Assembly: GCA_947303465.1 (NCBI GenBank)
Contig: CAMYYI010000006.1
Span: 1 to 64,000, forward strand
Reading direction: 5' to 3'
Length of the DNA stretch: 64,000 nucleotides
DNA from: an uncultured Bacteroidales bacterium
Lineage (GTDB): Bacteria > Bacteroidota > Bacteroidia > Bacteroidales > UBA932
Below are positions 10,145 to 20,505 of the stretch, in pieces; the stretch's first letter is position 1; every line of letters starts with the position of its first letter. The position numbers and the translations under genes were made by a program. Under the pieces are notes generated by a model that made no database searches, had not been told where the DNA came from, and was given only the letters and a program-made list of their open reading frames with translations.

Positions 10145-12874
10145 ATGGAGTACGATTTTAAATCGATTGAGAGCAAGTGGCAGGCATACTGGGCCTCGCA
10201 CAAGACATTCAAGGCCGTAGAGGATACTTCCAGGCCAAAATATTATGTGCTTGACATGTTCCCGTACCCTTCCGGAGCGGGCCTTCATGTCGGGCATCCC
10301 CTCGGCTATATCGCCAGTGACATATATTCCCGATACAAGAGGCTTAAGGGCTTCAACGTGCTGCATCCCATGGGCTATGATGCCTTTGGCCTGCCTGCGG
10401 AGCAGTACGCCATCCAGACCGGCCAGCATCCGGAAAAGACCACTTCCGAGAATATTGCCCGCTACCGCGGCCAGATGGACAGGATAGGCTTTTCCTACGA
10501 CTGGGACAGGGAACTGCGCACCTGCGACCCTGCATATTACAAATGGACGCAGTGGGCCTTCCTGAAGATGTTTGACAGCTGGTACGATCCCGACGCCGGC
10601 AAGGCACGCCCTGTTTCCGAGCTGATCGACCGTTTCTCTACGACGGGCTACGAGGATGTGACTCCGGAGGCCTGGAAGGCTGCGTCAGATAAAGAGAAGT
10701 CCGATATCCTGATGCGGTATCGTATTGCATATCAGGGAGAAACCTCAGTCAACTGGTGCGAGGGGCTGGGTACTGTACTGGCAAACGACGAGGTAAAGGA
10801 CGGCCTGTCCGTGCGCGGCGGCTTCCCGGTGGAGCAGAAGAAGATGACTCAATGGCAGCTGCGGGTTTCCGCTTATGCCGAGCGTCTCCTGGAATCGCTT
10901 GACCGTCTGGACTGGAGCGATTCGCTCAAGGAGATGCAGCGCAACTGGATAGGACGCTCCGACGGCACTGAGGTGGTGTTCGAGACCATCTGCGACGGCC
11001 GCCGTCTGCCGGTCACCATTTTTACCACACGCGTCGATACCATCTTCGGCGTCACCTTCATGGTGCTGGCTCCCGAGAGCGAACTGGTGGACCAGTTGAC
11101 TTCTGCAGACCGCAGGGCCGAGGTGGACGCTTACATCAAAGAGGTAAAGAAGAAGACCGAACGTGAGCGTATCGCGGAGACGAAAAGTGTAACTGGCGTA
11201 TTCTCAGGCTCATACGGCATTAACCCGTTGACCGGGGAGCAGGTGCCGATCTGGATATCGGAGTATGTGCTTGCCGGTTACGGCACGGGAGCCATTATGG
11301 CAGTTCCTGCGCACGACAGCCGCGACTACGCGTTCGCCCGCAAATTCAATCTGCCCATAGTTCCCATTATCGAGGGGTGTGACGTGAGCGAGGAGTCGTT
11401 CGACGCCAAGGAAGGCAGGATGTGCAATTCCGGATTCCTGAACGGAATGGACGTCAAGGCGGCGATTGAGGCTGCCAAGGATTACGTTGAGGAAAAGGGA
11501 CTCGGAAAACGCAAGACGAACTACCGTCTGCGCGATGCCATTTTCTCGCGCCAGCGCTATTGGGGCGAGCCTTTCCCCATATATTACAAGGACGAGATTC
11601 CTTATCCGGTGGCGGAAGAGGATCTGCCGCTGACTCTCCCGGAAATAGACTCTTACAAGCCTACCGGAGAAGCGCCTCTGGCCCGTGCAAAGGACTGGAC
11701 ATACAAGGGATATCCGCTCGAGACTTCCACCATGCCGGGCTTTGCCGGTTCCAGCGCCTACTACCTGCGTTACATGGATCCTCATAACGGCAACGCCCTG
11801 GTCTCACGGGAAGCTGACGACTACTGGCGCTCCGTCGACCTTTATGTGGGCGGAACCGAGCATGCCACCGGTCACCTTATCTATTCCCGCTTCTGGAACA
11901 AGTTCCTGTTCGACCTTGGTTATGTGTGCGAAGATGAGCCTTTCCGCAAGCTGGTGAACCAGGGCATGATTCAGGGCCGCTCCAACTTCGTGTACCGCAT
12001 TGTAGGAACGAATACCTTCGTGTCCGAGGGGCTCCGTAAGGACTATGATACCACCGAGATACACGTGGATGTGAACATAGTGTACAACGACAGGCTCGAC
12101 CTGGACGCCTTCCGCGCCTGGAGGCCGGAATTCGCAGATGCGGAGTTTATCCTGGAAGACGGGGAATACCGCTGCGGCTGGGCGATAGAAAAGATGAGCA
12201 AGTCCATGTACAACGTGGTTAATCCGGACCTTATCTGCGATACATATGGTGCTGATACACTGAGGCTTTACGAAATGTTCCTGGGACCTGTGGAGCAGAG
12301 CAAGCCCTGGGATACCAAGGGTATTGACGGTGTGAACAGGTTCCTCAAAAAGTTCTGGAGGCTGTTCTTCAACCGCAGCGAGTGGCTGGTGAGTGAAGAA
12401 AAGGCTTCTCCTGAGGAACTCAAGGTGCTTCATAAACTGATAGGCAAGGAGCAGGAGGATATAGAGAACTTCTCTTATAACACCACCATCAGTGCATTCA
12501 TGATAGCCGTAAACGACCTTACGGCGCTCAAATGCAGCAAGAGGGAGATCCTGGAGCCGCTGGTGGTGCTGCTGAGCCCGTTTGCTCCGCACATTACCGA
12601 AGAACTTTGGGAGCGTCTCGGGCATGAGAGCTCTGTCAGTTTTGCCGGTTTCCCTGAATTCATTCCGGCTCTGGCCGCAGAAGACAACGTAACCTATCCC
12701 GTTCAATTCAACGGCAAGATGCGTTTCACCGTGGATATGCCGCGCAGCGCCTCTCCGGCAGAAGTGGAGGCGGCGGTGCGTGCCGATGCGTCCACTCCCA
12801 AGTACGTCGGCGAGCAGAGTATAGTCAAGGTAATCGTTGTTCCCGGAAGGATAGTAAATATTGTTCTGAAGTGA
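10145..12874 (+). CDS. leuS: leucyl-tRNA synthetase
   Basis: 909 aa; [45 protein letters not shown]. Confidence 0.97.
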   Translation: MEYDFKSIESKWQAYWASHKTFKAVEDTSRPKYYVLDMFPYPSGAGLHVGHPLGYIASDIYSRYKRLKGFNVLHPMGYDAFGLPAEQYAIQTGQHPEKTTSENIARYRGQMDRIGFSYDWDRELRTCDPAYYKWTQWAFLKMFDSWYDPDAGKARPVSELIDRFSTTGYEDVTPEAWKAASDKEKSDILMRYRIAYQGETSVNWCEGLGTVLANDEVKDGLSVRGGFPVEQKKMTQWQLRVSAYAERLLESLDRLDWSDSLKEMQRNWIGRSDGTEVVFETICDGRRLPVTIFTTRVDTIFGVTFMVLAPESELVDQLTSADRRAEVDAYIKEVKKKTERERIAETKSVTGVFSGSYGINPLTGEQVPIWISEYVLAGYGTGAIMAVPAHDSRDYAFARKFNLPIVPIIEGCDVSEESFDAKEGRMCNSGFLNGMDVKAAIEAAKDYVEEKGLGKRKTNYRLRDAIFSRQRYWGEPFPIYYKDEIPYPVAEEDLPLTLPEIDSYKPTGEAPLARAKDWTYKGYPLETSTMPGFAGSSAYYLRYMDPHNGNALVSREADDYWRSVDLYVGGTEHATGHLIYSRFWNKFLFDLGYVCEDEPFRKLVNQGMIQGRSNFVYRIVGTNTFVSEGLRKDYDTTEIHVDVNIVYNDRLDLDAFRAWRPEFADAEFILEDGEYRCGWAIEKMSKSMYNVVNPDLICDTYGADTLRLYEMFLGPVEQSKPWDTKGIDGVNRFLKKFWRLFFNRSEWLVSEEKASPEELKVLHKLIGKEQEDIENFSYNTTISAFMIAVNDLTALKCSKREILEPLVVLLSPFAPHITEELWERLGHESSVSFAGFPEFIPALAAEDNVTYPVQFNGKMRFTVDMPRSASPAEVEAAVRADASTPKYVGEQSIVKVIVVPGRIVNIVLK

Positions 12875-13797
12875 TGAAGAAGAACGTTCTCAAGCTTATC
12901 TGGGAGTACATCGCCCTTACTATATCGTGCTTCATCTTCGCGCTTGCGTGGGAAGGAATGATGATTCCCAACGGAATGTCTGCAGGAGGCATGATGGGCC
13001 TCTGTACGGTGGTGCAGTATGCTACCGGCGGCCTGATTCCGGCTCAGTTTTCATATATCGGTTTGAATGCCATACTCATAATAGTTGCCATTCTGGCCAT
13101 GGGTATAGGGTTCGGATTCAAGACTATCTGGTGTATCCTGATGTCCACGGTTGCAATGCAGCTGCTGTCCGGATGTGTCTTCCTTCACAGCGTTCCCGGG
13201 CAGTTCTTCTATGTCCAGGAGACTATACTCATCCCTATACTCGCAGGAGCTATGGAGGCGGTGGGAATTGGCTTGGTGCTGCGTTTCGGAGGCAGTACCG
13301 GCGGTACGGACATCATAGCGCTCATGGTCAACAAATACTGGCCGGTATCGCTCGGCTCCACCTTCCTCATCTCCGACCTGGCAGTCATTTCGTTGCTGCT
13401 TTTCCTGCCGGACAAGACATTCTCCGATGCCTGCTACGGTGTTGTGGAGGTGGTAATATTCTCTCTGATAATTGATATGGTGGTTGGAGGAAAGAAGTCT
13501 TCCTACCAGTTGCTGGTGTTCTCGCATAAACACAAGGAGATTGCCGATTACATCACGGATGTCATGTCGAGGGGCGTTACTTTGCTCAAGGCGCAGGGCT
13601 GGTACACAAAGCAGGAGAAGGACGTGCTGCTCATTCTCATAAACCAGAAAGAGTTCCCTCAGCTGTCCAAGGTCATCAAGGATATAGATCCCAAGGCGTT
13701 TATGTCCGTATCGCCCACGAACAATGTCTATGGAGAAGGCTTTGACGAGATTAAAGCCGGGATTAAAAAAATCAAGAAGAACAATGCCGCTCAGTAA
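12871..13797 (+). CDS. YitT family membrane protein (DUF2179 C-terminus)
   Basis: [17 protein letters not shown] motif, 5-6 TM, C-terminal domain [32 protein letters not shown]. Confidence 0.85.
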   Translation: MMKKNVLKLIWEYIALTISCFIFALAWEGMMIPNGMSAGGMMGLCTVVQYATGGLIPAQFSYIGLNAILIIVAILAMGIGFGFKTIWCILMSTVAMQLLSGCVFLHSVPGQFFYVQETILIPILAGAMEAVGIGLVLRFGGSTGGTDIIALMVNKYWPVSLGSTFLISDLAVISLLLFLPDKTFSDACYGVVEVVIFSLIIDMVVGGKKSSYQLLVFSHKHKEIADYITDVMSRGVTLLKAQGWYTKQEKDVLLILINQKEFPQLSKVIKDIDPKAFMSVSPTNNVYGEGFDEIKAGIKKIKKNNAAQ

Positions 13798-14749
13798 AAA
13801 ATCCGCATTCATTTTTTTTAAGGAGTATGCCCTGATTACCCTTGGAATACTGCTTTATGTAACCGGCTGGAACCTGTTCCTGATTCCCAACAACCTGGTA
13901 GGCGGGGGCGTGTCCGGAGCTGCCGCTATAATACAGTATGCGACCAGGGGCTTCATTAAGATTGGTACTACCTATTTCGTGGTCAATGTTGTGCTCCTGG
14001 TGATAGCTTTGTTTATACTCGGCAAGGGATTCGGGGGAAAGACCGTGTTCGCGGTAATCTTAGCCTCCGTGGGCCTGAACGCCCTTCAGGACCTTATCCC
14101 GGCCGAGATAGTTCAGACTCTGGCTATCGACAACGGCAAACTGATGAGTACCATAATGGGCGGAATCCTGGTGGGAGTTGGAATCGGCATGACCATGTCG
14201 CAGGGCGGAAGTACCGGAGGGACGGATATTATCGCATTGATAGTCAATAAGTACCGTAATGTTTCCCCGGGCCGTATGATTTTGTGGATGGATGTCGTTA
14301 TCATCCTTTCATCCATGCTGGTGCCGTCTTATTCACATGACGGTACGCTGCTGCCATGGACGGAAAAAGTTACTACCGTGGTTTACGGTTTCATACTGGT
14401 TGTCGTGAACAGCACTGTACTGGATCTGTATCTCTCCGGATCCCGGCAGTCTGTGCAGCTCTTCATACTCTCCCAGAAATATGCGGAGATTGCAGACATG
14501 ATTACCCATAACCTTCACAGGGGTGTAACCGTCCTGGACGGAAAGGGCTGGTACACCAAGCACGATACCGAGGTGCTTATGGTGCTTACCCGCAAGTCAG
14601 ACCTCAGCATGTTGCTGCGTCTTGTAAAAAGCGTGGATCCCAATGCTTTCCTGTCCGTTTCTTCCGTAACCGGGGTTTACGGTAAGGGTTTTGACACAAT
14701 CAAGGAGAAGGTCAAGGTTCAAAATAATAATATTTCGAAGGAATCATAA
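13784..14749 (+). CDS. YitT family membrane protein (DUF2179 C-terminus), tandem paralog
   Basis: Start [17 protein letters not shown] at 13784 overlaps the upstream stop by 14 bp; [49 protein letters not shown]. Confidence 0.85.
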   Translation: MPLSKKSAFIFFKEYALITLGILLYVTGWNLFLIPNNLVGGGVSGAAAIIQYATRGFIKIGTTYFVVNVVLLVIALFILGKGFGGKTVFAVILASVGLNALQDLIPAEIVQTLAIDNGKLMSTIMGGILVGVGIGMTMSQGGSTGGTDIIALIVNKYRNVSPGRMILWMDVVIILSSMLVPSYSHDGTLLPWTEKVTTVVYGFILVVVNSTVLDLYLSGSRQSVQLFILSQKYAEIADMITHNLHRGVTVLDGKGWYTKHDTEVLMVLTRKSDLSMLLRLVKSVDPNAFLSVSSVTGVYGKGFDTIKEKVKVQNNNISKES

Positions 14750-14786
14750 ACCCCCGAAAATACCTTTTATTTGACCCCCTGATTGT

Positions 14787-14813
14787 CGGAGCCGGTATGT
14801 ATATTTGGCTCCG
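14787..14813 (+). promoter_or_regulatory. inverted repeat CGGAGCC-N13-GGCTCCG flanking a TATATTTG -7 box
   Basis: CGGAGCC 14787-14793, GGCTCCG 14807-14813, TATATTTG 14800-14807, ATG 14816. Confidence 0.5.
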
Positions 14814-14815
14814 TT

Positions 14816-15775
14816 ATGAAAACCAGTTTCAGTCTTCACAAACTTTTGCGGCTGAGCGCACTGCTGCTTGCGCCGCTGTTGTCCCTGTATGATTTCTGCA
14901 CGTGCGGAGCGTTGTCGCCCGCAGTGTTGAGCGTTAATCTTTGGTGCGCCTTGCAGTTGCTTGTGCTATATCCTGTTCCGCATGAGCGGATAGGACCGTC
15001 TATGGCTGCCTGCGGAGTATCGTTGGCCATAACTGTGGCGCTCAAGCTCCTGGCTGCGCCGCCCTGGGCCTTTGCCCTTGGGGGAACCGCCCTGGCCTTT
15101 CTGTTCTCTCTCCACAGGGGAGTCTGCCGCTTTGCGGATGTGCCTCCGCTGTTCATGGTATCAACCGTGTGGGAGGGTGTCCTGGATTATCTCTGTCTCA
15201 TGCATATGTGCGCGTTCATGTTTCTGGGTGTATGGCTGAGCGTTCCGGCGCTCCTGCCTTTTGCTTCCTGGGCTTTGCTGGCGTCAGTGCTTGCTTTGTT
15301 CGGTATGCAGTATTACCGCATCATGACTCGGAGCACCCTGTTCCTGGGACGGCGCAAGGAAACTCTTATCCGACAGGGGCAGAGGGGCTCGGGATACAAA
15401 CTTCCGGTGCAGTACGTAGATTCCGAAAGCCGCTCGGCCGTGCTGTTCAACGATGTGGTAAAGATAATGGAGGTTAAGAAGCCCTATCTGCAGGATGATT
15501 TCGGTCTTGACGACCTGTCGCGGCTCACGAGGACAAATCGCCTGTACCTGTCAAAGGCCATTAACTTCCATTCTGGGCGCAACTTCAATCAGCTGGTGAA
15601 TTATTACCGGGTTAAGTATGCCGTTGAGCTTATTCGCAAGGACTCCGGACTGAAGATGAGCGAGGTGGCTGAGATGAGCGGCTTCCATACGACTGTTTCG
15701 TTCAATATGGCTTTCAAGCTCAACGAGCATACCACTCCCAGCGAATATGCACGTTCGTTGAAGAAGCTTACGTGA
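14816..15775 (+). CDS. membrane-anchored AraC-family transcriptional regulator
   Basis: Multiple N-terminal TM helices; C-terminal HTH_18 (FGLDDLSRLTRTNRLYLSKAINFHSGRNFNQLVNYYRVKYAVELI...MSEVAEMSGFHTTVSFNMAFKLNEHTTPSEYARSL). Confidence 0.8.
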   Translation: MKTSFSLHKLLRLSALLLAPLLSLYDFCTCGALSPAVLSVNLWCALQLLVLYPVPHERIGPSMAACGVSLAITVALKLLAAPPWAFALGGTALAFLFSLHRGVCRFADVPPLFMVSTVWEGVLDYLCLMHMCAFMFLGVWLSVPALLPFASWALLASVLALFGMQYYRIMTRSTLFLGRRKETLIRQGQRGSGYKLPVQYVDSESRSAVLFNDVVKIMEVKKPYLQDDFGLDDLSRLTRTNRLYLSKAINFHSGRNFNQLVNYYRVKYAVELIRKDSGLKMSEVAEMSGFHTTVSFNMAFKLNEHTTPSEYARSLKKLT

Positions 15776-15870
15776 TGACCCTTGTCGCAAGGCAGCTGTT
15801 GTGGTTAGAAGGGGCCTCGGCGGCTATTTCTGTTTAAGACCCCTCGCTTCAGTACAAAAATGCTGCTCCA

Positions 15871-15956
15871 GCCGTCCCGATGGGTTGCGGGGGTAGGAAC
15901 AAAAACCGCCGTTTTTGCGCCTGTCGTCCCAAATCGCCGAGGGGTAGGAACGGTCT
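15871..15956. repeat. REP-like palindromic block, left of RAYT
   Basis: GCCGTCCCGATGGGTTGCGGGGGTAGGAACAAAAACCGCCGTTTTTGCGC...; near-identical to the right block at 16849. Confidence 0.8.
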
Positions 15957-15967
15957 TAAATCAATGA

Positions 15968-16831
15968 ATGATTAATATGAAGTTCTATCTGCTATCTACC
16001 AGTCACCTCACGACCAAACTTTGGTTTTGCGATGAGGCTGATTATGCTGTTGCCATGAACTATGTGGCAATTGCGGCCTCTAAGAATAAAGTAAGCGTTA
16101 TAGCTTTTATATTGATGTCAAATCATATTCACTTTGTTCTGGAGTGCGAGGAAAAAGCGGCGGTTGCTTTTATCTCCTTGTTTAAAGAAGTGTATAGCAT
16201 ATATAGGCACAGGCGCTATGGCGATAAAGAATTCCTTAGAGGTAACGATGTTGATATTCAGGAAGTGCCGCTTGAAAACGAGTCTTTGGAAAGAGCTGTC
16301 GCATATGTTCAATGCAATAGTGTCGCTTCTCGTTTGTGCGTGCACCCTACAGGCTATCCATGGGGAACAGGCTCTTCTTTCTTCAATGCATCACTTCCCA
16401 AGGGGAAACCATCCGTGTCTTATACCGGCAGGGCTTTAGCGAAAATTCTTCACAGCAAACTCACTCCTAATCCCGGTTGGCTGATAGGGGAGGGTGGTTA
16501 TGTTTTGCCGCACTCTTATGTTGCAGTACCTTTTGTCGAATCATTATTCCGTTCTCCTGCCAGATATCAGTACTTTCTGGACAATTCCTCAAAAGCGAAA
16601 AAGAGCCGTGATCAGATAGTACCCTCGTTCTCGGATCAATTGATTCTTACGGCCAGTTTGAACCTCTGCCATTCACTCTTCCGTACCAATAGCATAGATG
16701 ACCTTTCACCGTCACAATCAGCGGGACTCATTAAACAATTGCATAGTCGTTTCTCTTCGGATGTCGCCCAAATTGCACGCGTTACCGGTATCCCGTACCG
16801 AGATGTAGTCAGGGCCCTTGAATCCTTTTAA
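15968..16831 (+). mobile_element. REP-associated tyrosine transposase (RAYT, Y1/HUH family) CDS
   Basis: 287 aa; HUH motif MSNHIHFVLE, candidate tyrosine in FKEVYSIYRHRRYG, AYVQCNSVASRLCVHPTGYPWGTGSSF typical of Y1_Tnp/RAYT; flanked by matching palindromic repeats. Confidence 0.8.
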
Positions 16832-16848
16832 ACAGGCGCTTTGCTCTT

Positions 16849-16928
16849 GCCGTCCCGATGGGTTGCGGTGGCAGGAACAAAAACCGCCGTTTTTGCGCAT
16901 ATCGTCCCAGTCTGTTGAGGGGGTAGGT
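16849..16928. repeat. REP-like palindromic block, right of RAYT
   Basis: GCCGTCCCGATGGGTTGCGGTGGCAGGAACAAAAACCGCCGTTTTTGCGCATATCGTCCCAG...GAGGGGGTAGG. Confidence 0.8.
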
Positions 16929-16971
16929 GCTGTAAGAGCGGCAGTTTGCGGATTTTTTCTATTTTTGCATT

Positions 16972-17472
16972 ATGAAGAAGATACTGGTTATAGCCATAAT
17001 GGCGACGATGATGTTTGTCTCCGGCCGGGCGCAGGAGGTGAGGAAAGTCTATGATGAATCATATGACGTTAATGAACAGATAGATAAGGCTTTAGCTAAG
17101 GCCACCTCTCTAGACAGACATGTTGTCTGCCAGGTTGGTGGCAATTGGTGCCCCTGGTGCCTTAAGTTCGCCGCATTCATAACAGAAGATGCAGAAATCA
17201 GCAAATTGATAGAAGACAATTACGTTTATATCCACGTTAACTATAACCCGCGGAAGAAAGCTTCTGACAAAGAAAAGACAGCGGCACAGAAGATGATGAA
17301 ACGTCTGGGGAATCCCGGACGCTTCGGCTATCCTGTTCTCGTTGTGCTCGACTCAAAAGGAAAAGTCATTCACATTCAGGACTCGAGTTTCCTGGAAGAG
17401 GATAGCAGCTATGATAAGGCCAAAGTCCTCCGATTCTTCAAGAACTGGACACCGTCTGCATTAAAGCAATAA
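16972..17472 (+). CDS. secreted thioredoxin-family protein
   Basis: Signal peptide, CPWC in VCQVGGNWCPWCLKFAAFI, GRFGYPVLVVLDSKG. Confidence 0.8.
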   Translation: MKKILVIAIMATMMFVSGRAQEVRKVYDESYDVNEQIDKALAKATSLDRHVVCQVGGNWCPWCLKFAAFITEDAEISKLIEDNYVYIHVNYNPRKKASDKEKTAAQKMMKRLGNPGRFGYPVLVVLDSKGKVIHIQDSSFLEEDSSYDKAKVLRFFKNWTPSALKQ

Positions 17473-17508
17473 AAAAAGTGGAGCAGCTGCTCCACTTTTT
17501 TTATTGCT
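17465..17508. terminator. 44-bp perfect palindrome shared by convergent genes
   Basis: AGCAATAAAAAAAGTGGAGCAG|CTGCTCCACTTTTTTTATTGCT; U-tracts on both strands. Confidence 0.85.
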
Positions 17509-19435
17509 CGTCAGGTTGATTATTGTTCCCGTAATCAGGACCGGGTCCGCCCTGGGGACCACCCTGAGGGCCGCCGCCGAATCCGCCGGGATTGAAGCCT
17601 GCTCCGTCCTGAGGACCCTGAGGTCCACCCTGGGCAGCCTTCGCCATATCCTCAGAAGCGGCGTGCCATGCAGCCTCAAGTTCGGAGTTGCAGCGCTCGA
17701 TAGCGCTCAGATCCTTGGCCTCTACGGCCTTCTTGAGTTCTGCACAGGCATTCTCGATAGCGCTCTTCTTCTCAGCAGGAATCTTGTCGCCGTACTCCTT
17801 GAGGTTCTTTTCCGTCTGGAATACCATGGCGTCTGCATTGTTGATCTTGTCAACGCGCTCCTTCTCGGCCTTGTCGGCCTCCTCGTTTGCCTTGGCCTCG
17901 TCACGCATGCGCTGTATTTCAGCATCAGAAAGACCGCTGCTGGCCTCTATACGTATGCTCTGCTCCTTGCCGGTGGCCTTGTCCTTTGCAGACACGCTGA
18001 GGATACCGTTGGCGTCGATGTCGAAGCTGACCTCGATCTGAGGTATGCCGCGGGGCGCGGGCGCTATGCCGTCCAGATGGAAAACTCCAATCTGCTTGTT
18101 GTCCTTTGCCATGGGGCGCTCGCCCTGGAGCACACGGATTTCTACGCTGGGCTGATTGTCAGCCGCGGTGCTGAACACCTGGCTCTTCTTGGCAGGAATG
18201 GTGGTATTGGATTCGATGAGCTTTGTCATCACTCCGCCGAGGGTCTCGATTCCGAGGCTCAGAGGAGTAACATCGAGCAACAGCACGTCCTTGACGTCGC
18301 CGGTAAGCACACCGCCCTGGATTGCAGCGCCGATAGCTACGACCTCGTCCGGATTGACGCTCTTGTTGGGTTCCTTGCCGAAGAACTCCTTCACCATCTC
18401 CTGCACCTTGGGTATACGGGTAGAACCACCGACGAGCAGGACTTCGTCTATCTGGGACGCGCTGAGCTTTGCATCCTCGAGGGCCTTGCGGCAAGGCTCG
18501 ATGCTGCGGCGGAAAAGATCGTCGCACAGGGCCTCGAACTTGGCGCGGGTAAGAGTCTTTACAAGGTGCTTGGGCATACCGTCCACAGCGGTAATGTAAG
18601 GCAGGTTGATCTCTGCGCTGGTGGCATTCGAGAGCTCGATCTTTGCCTTCTCGGCAGCTTCCTTAAGCCTCTGGAGAGCCATAGGATCCTTCTTCAGGTC
18701 CATACCGCCGTTCTCGGACGCGAATTCGCCGGCGAGCCAGTCAATAACAGCCTGGTCGAAGTCGTCACCGCCGAGGTGGGTGTCTCCGTTGGTGGAGCGG
18801 ACCTCGAAAACGCCGTCTCCAAGCTCCAGGATGGAGATATCGAAGGTACCGCCGCCAAGGTCATAGACAGCGACCTTCATATTCTTGTTCTTCTTGTCCA
18901 GACCGTAAGCCAAAGCAGCTGCGGTAGGCTCATTGATGATACGCTTCACATCCAGCCCGGCAATCTTACCGGCCTCCTTGGTGGCCTGACGCTGGCTGTC
19001 GGAGAAGTATGCAGGGACAGTGATAACCGCCTCGGTAACAGGCTGACGCAGATAGTCTTCCGCCGTCTTCTTCATCTTCTGAAGGATGATTGCAGAAATT
19101 TCCTGCGGGCTATAGAGACGGCCGTTGATGTCAACGCGGGGGGTGTTGTTGTCGCCACGGTTCACCTTGTAAGGCACACGGGCCACTTCCTTGCTTACCT
19201 GATCATAGGTCTCGCCCATGAAACGCTTGATAGAGAAGATGGTGTTGCCCGGATTGGTGATAGCCTGACGCTTTGCAGGAGAGCCCACTTTACGCTCGCC
19301 GCCATCGGTGAAAGCGACTACGGATGGGGTGGTGCGGGCGCCCTCATCATTAATAATAACGGTAGGCTGGTTGCCTTCCATAACGGCCACGCACGAATTG
19401 GTGGTGCCGAGATCGATTCCGATAATTTTTCCCAT
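17501..19435 (-). CDS. dnaK: chaperone protein DnaK (Hsp70)
   Basis: 644 aa; [37 protein letters not shown]; Gly/Gln/Pro-rich tail. Confidence 0.98.
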   Translation of the reverse strand: MGKIIGIDLGTTNSCVAVMEGNQPTVIINDEGARTTPSVVAFTDGGERKVGSPAKRQAITNPGNTIFSIKRFMGETYDQVSKEVARVPYKVNRGDNNTPRVDINGRLYSPQEISAIILQKMKKTAEDYLRQPVTEAVITVPAYFSDSQRQATKEAGKIAGLDVKRIINEPTAAALAYGLDKKNKNMKVAVYDLGGGTFDISILELGDGVFEVRSTNGDTHLGGDDFDQAVIDWLAGEFASENGGMDLKKDPMALQRLKEAAEKAKIELSNATSAEINLPYITAVDGMPKHLVKTLTRAKFEALCDDLFRRSIEPCRKALEDAKLSASQIDEVLLVGGSTRIPKVQEMVKEFFGKEPNKSVNPDEVVAIGAAIQGGVLTGDVKDVLLLDVTPLSLGIETLGGVMTKLIESNTTIPAKKSQVFSTAADNQPSVEIRVLQGERPMAKDNKQIGVFHLDGIAPAPRGIPQIEVSFDIDANGILSVSAKDKATGKEQSIRIEASSGLSDAEIQRMRDEAKANEEADKAEKERVDKINNADAMVFQTEKNLKEYGDKIPAEKKSAIENACAELKKAVEAKDLSAIERCNSELEAAWHAASEDMAKAAQGGPQGPQDGAGFNPGGFGGGPQGGPQGGPGPDYGNNNQPDEQ

Positions 19436-19501
19436 ATTCTTAAATTCCTTTTTTGTTTTTACTCAATCTGTCAGGACCTCTTGCGGTCCGCATCTTCAAT
19501 C

Positions 19502-19542
19502 ATCAAATCTTTTGCCACTCCCGTTTTGCTGACATTTTGTCA
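19502..19542 (-). promoter_or_regulatory. candidate stress promoter of dnaK: TGACAAAATGTCA palindrome plus sigma54-like TGGCAAAAGATTTGAT
   Basis: Plus strand TGACATTTTGTCA at 19530-19542; minus strand TGGCA-N6-TTGAT at 19517-19502, about 67 nt upstream of dnaK ATG. Confidence 0.4.
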
Positions 19543-19565
19543 TTTTCTCTTCGCCTAGTTTACCG

Positions 19566-19705
19566 GGCGATTTTGAAAAAGCACAGCTGTTTTACATTTT
19601 GGGCTTGTTGCAGTTGCCGGGGCCTATGGCCACCTGGCTCATGATACAAAAAAGCGTCGCTGCGCTCGCTTTTTCAAAATCGCCAGGTGGCCACAGGCCC
19701 CGGCA
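19566..19705. repeat. two interleaved inverted repeats (A-B-A'-B')
   Basis: A GGCGATTTTGAAAAAGC 19566-19582 / A' 19668-19684; B GCCGGGGCCTATGGCCACCTGG 19616-19637 / B' CCAGGTGGCCACAGGCCCCGGC 19683-19704 (21/22). Confidence 0.85.
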
Positions 19706-19743
19706 GCGCCAGCGAAGCGAATTTTTTCTATATTTGCAGGACA

Positions 19744-20439
19744 ATGGTTTACAGACAACTGACAGACGACGAATTCGGCGACCTGCAGTCGCGGATTCTA
19801 TATGAGGACAATCACCTGCTGGTAGTAAACAAGCGGCCTGGCGAGATAACGCAAGGCGACAAAACCGGCGACGAGTGCCTGGCAGAAACATACAAAGCCT
19901 TCATTTCCCAACGCGACAACAAACCCGGCCAGGTATTCCTCGGCATCCCCCACCGCCTCGACCGCCCTGTCAGCGGCATCTGCGTCCTGGCCAAAACCAG
20001 CAAAGCCCTCGGACGTCTGGGCATAATCTTCAAAGAAGGCCATGCCCACAAAACCTACTGGGCACTGTGCTGCAACAAACCTGATCCCGCCGAAGGCCAT
20101 CTGGAAGACTGGCTCATAAAGAACGAACCCAAAAACAAATCCTACGTCACCACAGAACGCCCCGGCGCCAAACTCGCCAAACTTAACTACCGCTGGCTGA
20201 AGAGCACCGAACGCTATCAATTGGTTGAAGTGGAACTGCTGACAGGCCGTCACCACCAGATCCGCTGCCAGCTGGGCCACATAGGCTGCCCCATAAAAGG
20301 CGATCTCAAATACGGCGCACCCCGATCCAACCCGGACGGCAGCATATGCCTCCATGCCCACGAAATCCGTCTCGAACATCCCGTCAGGCACGATGAATTG
20401 CACATTATAGCACCGCCGCCATCCAGCTGGCCGGTATAA
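19744..20439 (+). CDS. RluA-family pseudouridine synthase
   Basis: Start MVYRQLTDDEFG; GIPHRLDRPVSGICVLAKT (HRLDRxxSG), LLTGRHHQIRCQLGHIGCPIKGDLKYG. Confidence 0.88.
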   Translation: MVYRQLTDDEFGDLQSRILYEDNHLLVVNKRPGEITQGDKTGDECLAETYKAFISQRDNKPGQVFLGIPHRLDRPVSGICVLAKTSKALGRLGIIFKEGHAHKTYWALCCNKPDPAEGHLEDWLIKNEPKNKSYVTTERPGAKLAKLNYRWLKSTERYQLVEVELLTGRHHQIRCQLGHIGCPIKGDLKYGAPRSNPDGSICLHAHEIRLEHPVRHDELHIIAPPPSSWPV

Positions 20440-20469
20440 ATCTGTTTTATGAGTACCTTCGGGCTGATT

Positions 20470-20505
20470 GTTCCTGCCCCTGCAACGAATCAGGCCGGCA
20501 GGAAC
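20470..20505. repeat. solo REP-like unit related to the RAYT-flanking blocks
   Basis: GTTCCTGCCCCTGCAACGAATCAGGCCGGCAGG is 26/33 identical to the complement of the left-block unit GTTCCTACCCCCGCAACCCATCGGGACGGCTGG; forms hairpin GTTCCTGCC/GGCAGGAAC. Confidence 0.6.

Noticed and set aside
17510-17640. Gly/Pro/Gln-rich dnaK tail as a possible repeat insertion
   Set aside because: Flexible [10 protein letters not shown]-type tails are ordinary for bacterial DnaK.
17504-19558. 684-aa plus-strand ORF opposite dnaK
   Set aside because: Shadow ORF from codon bias of dnaK; no recognisable motifs, while the opposite strand is unambiguous DnaK.
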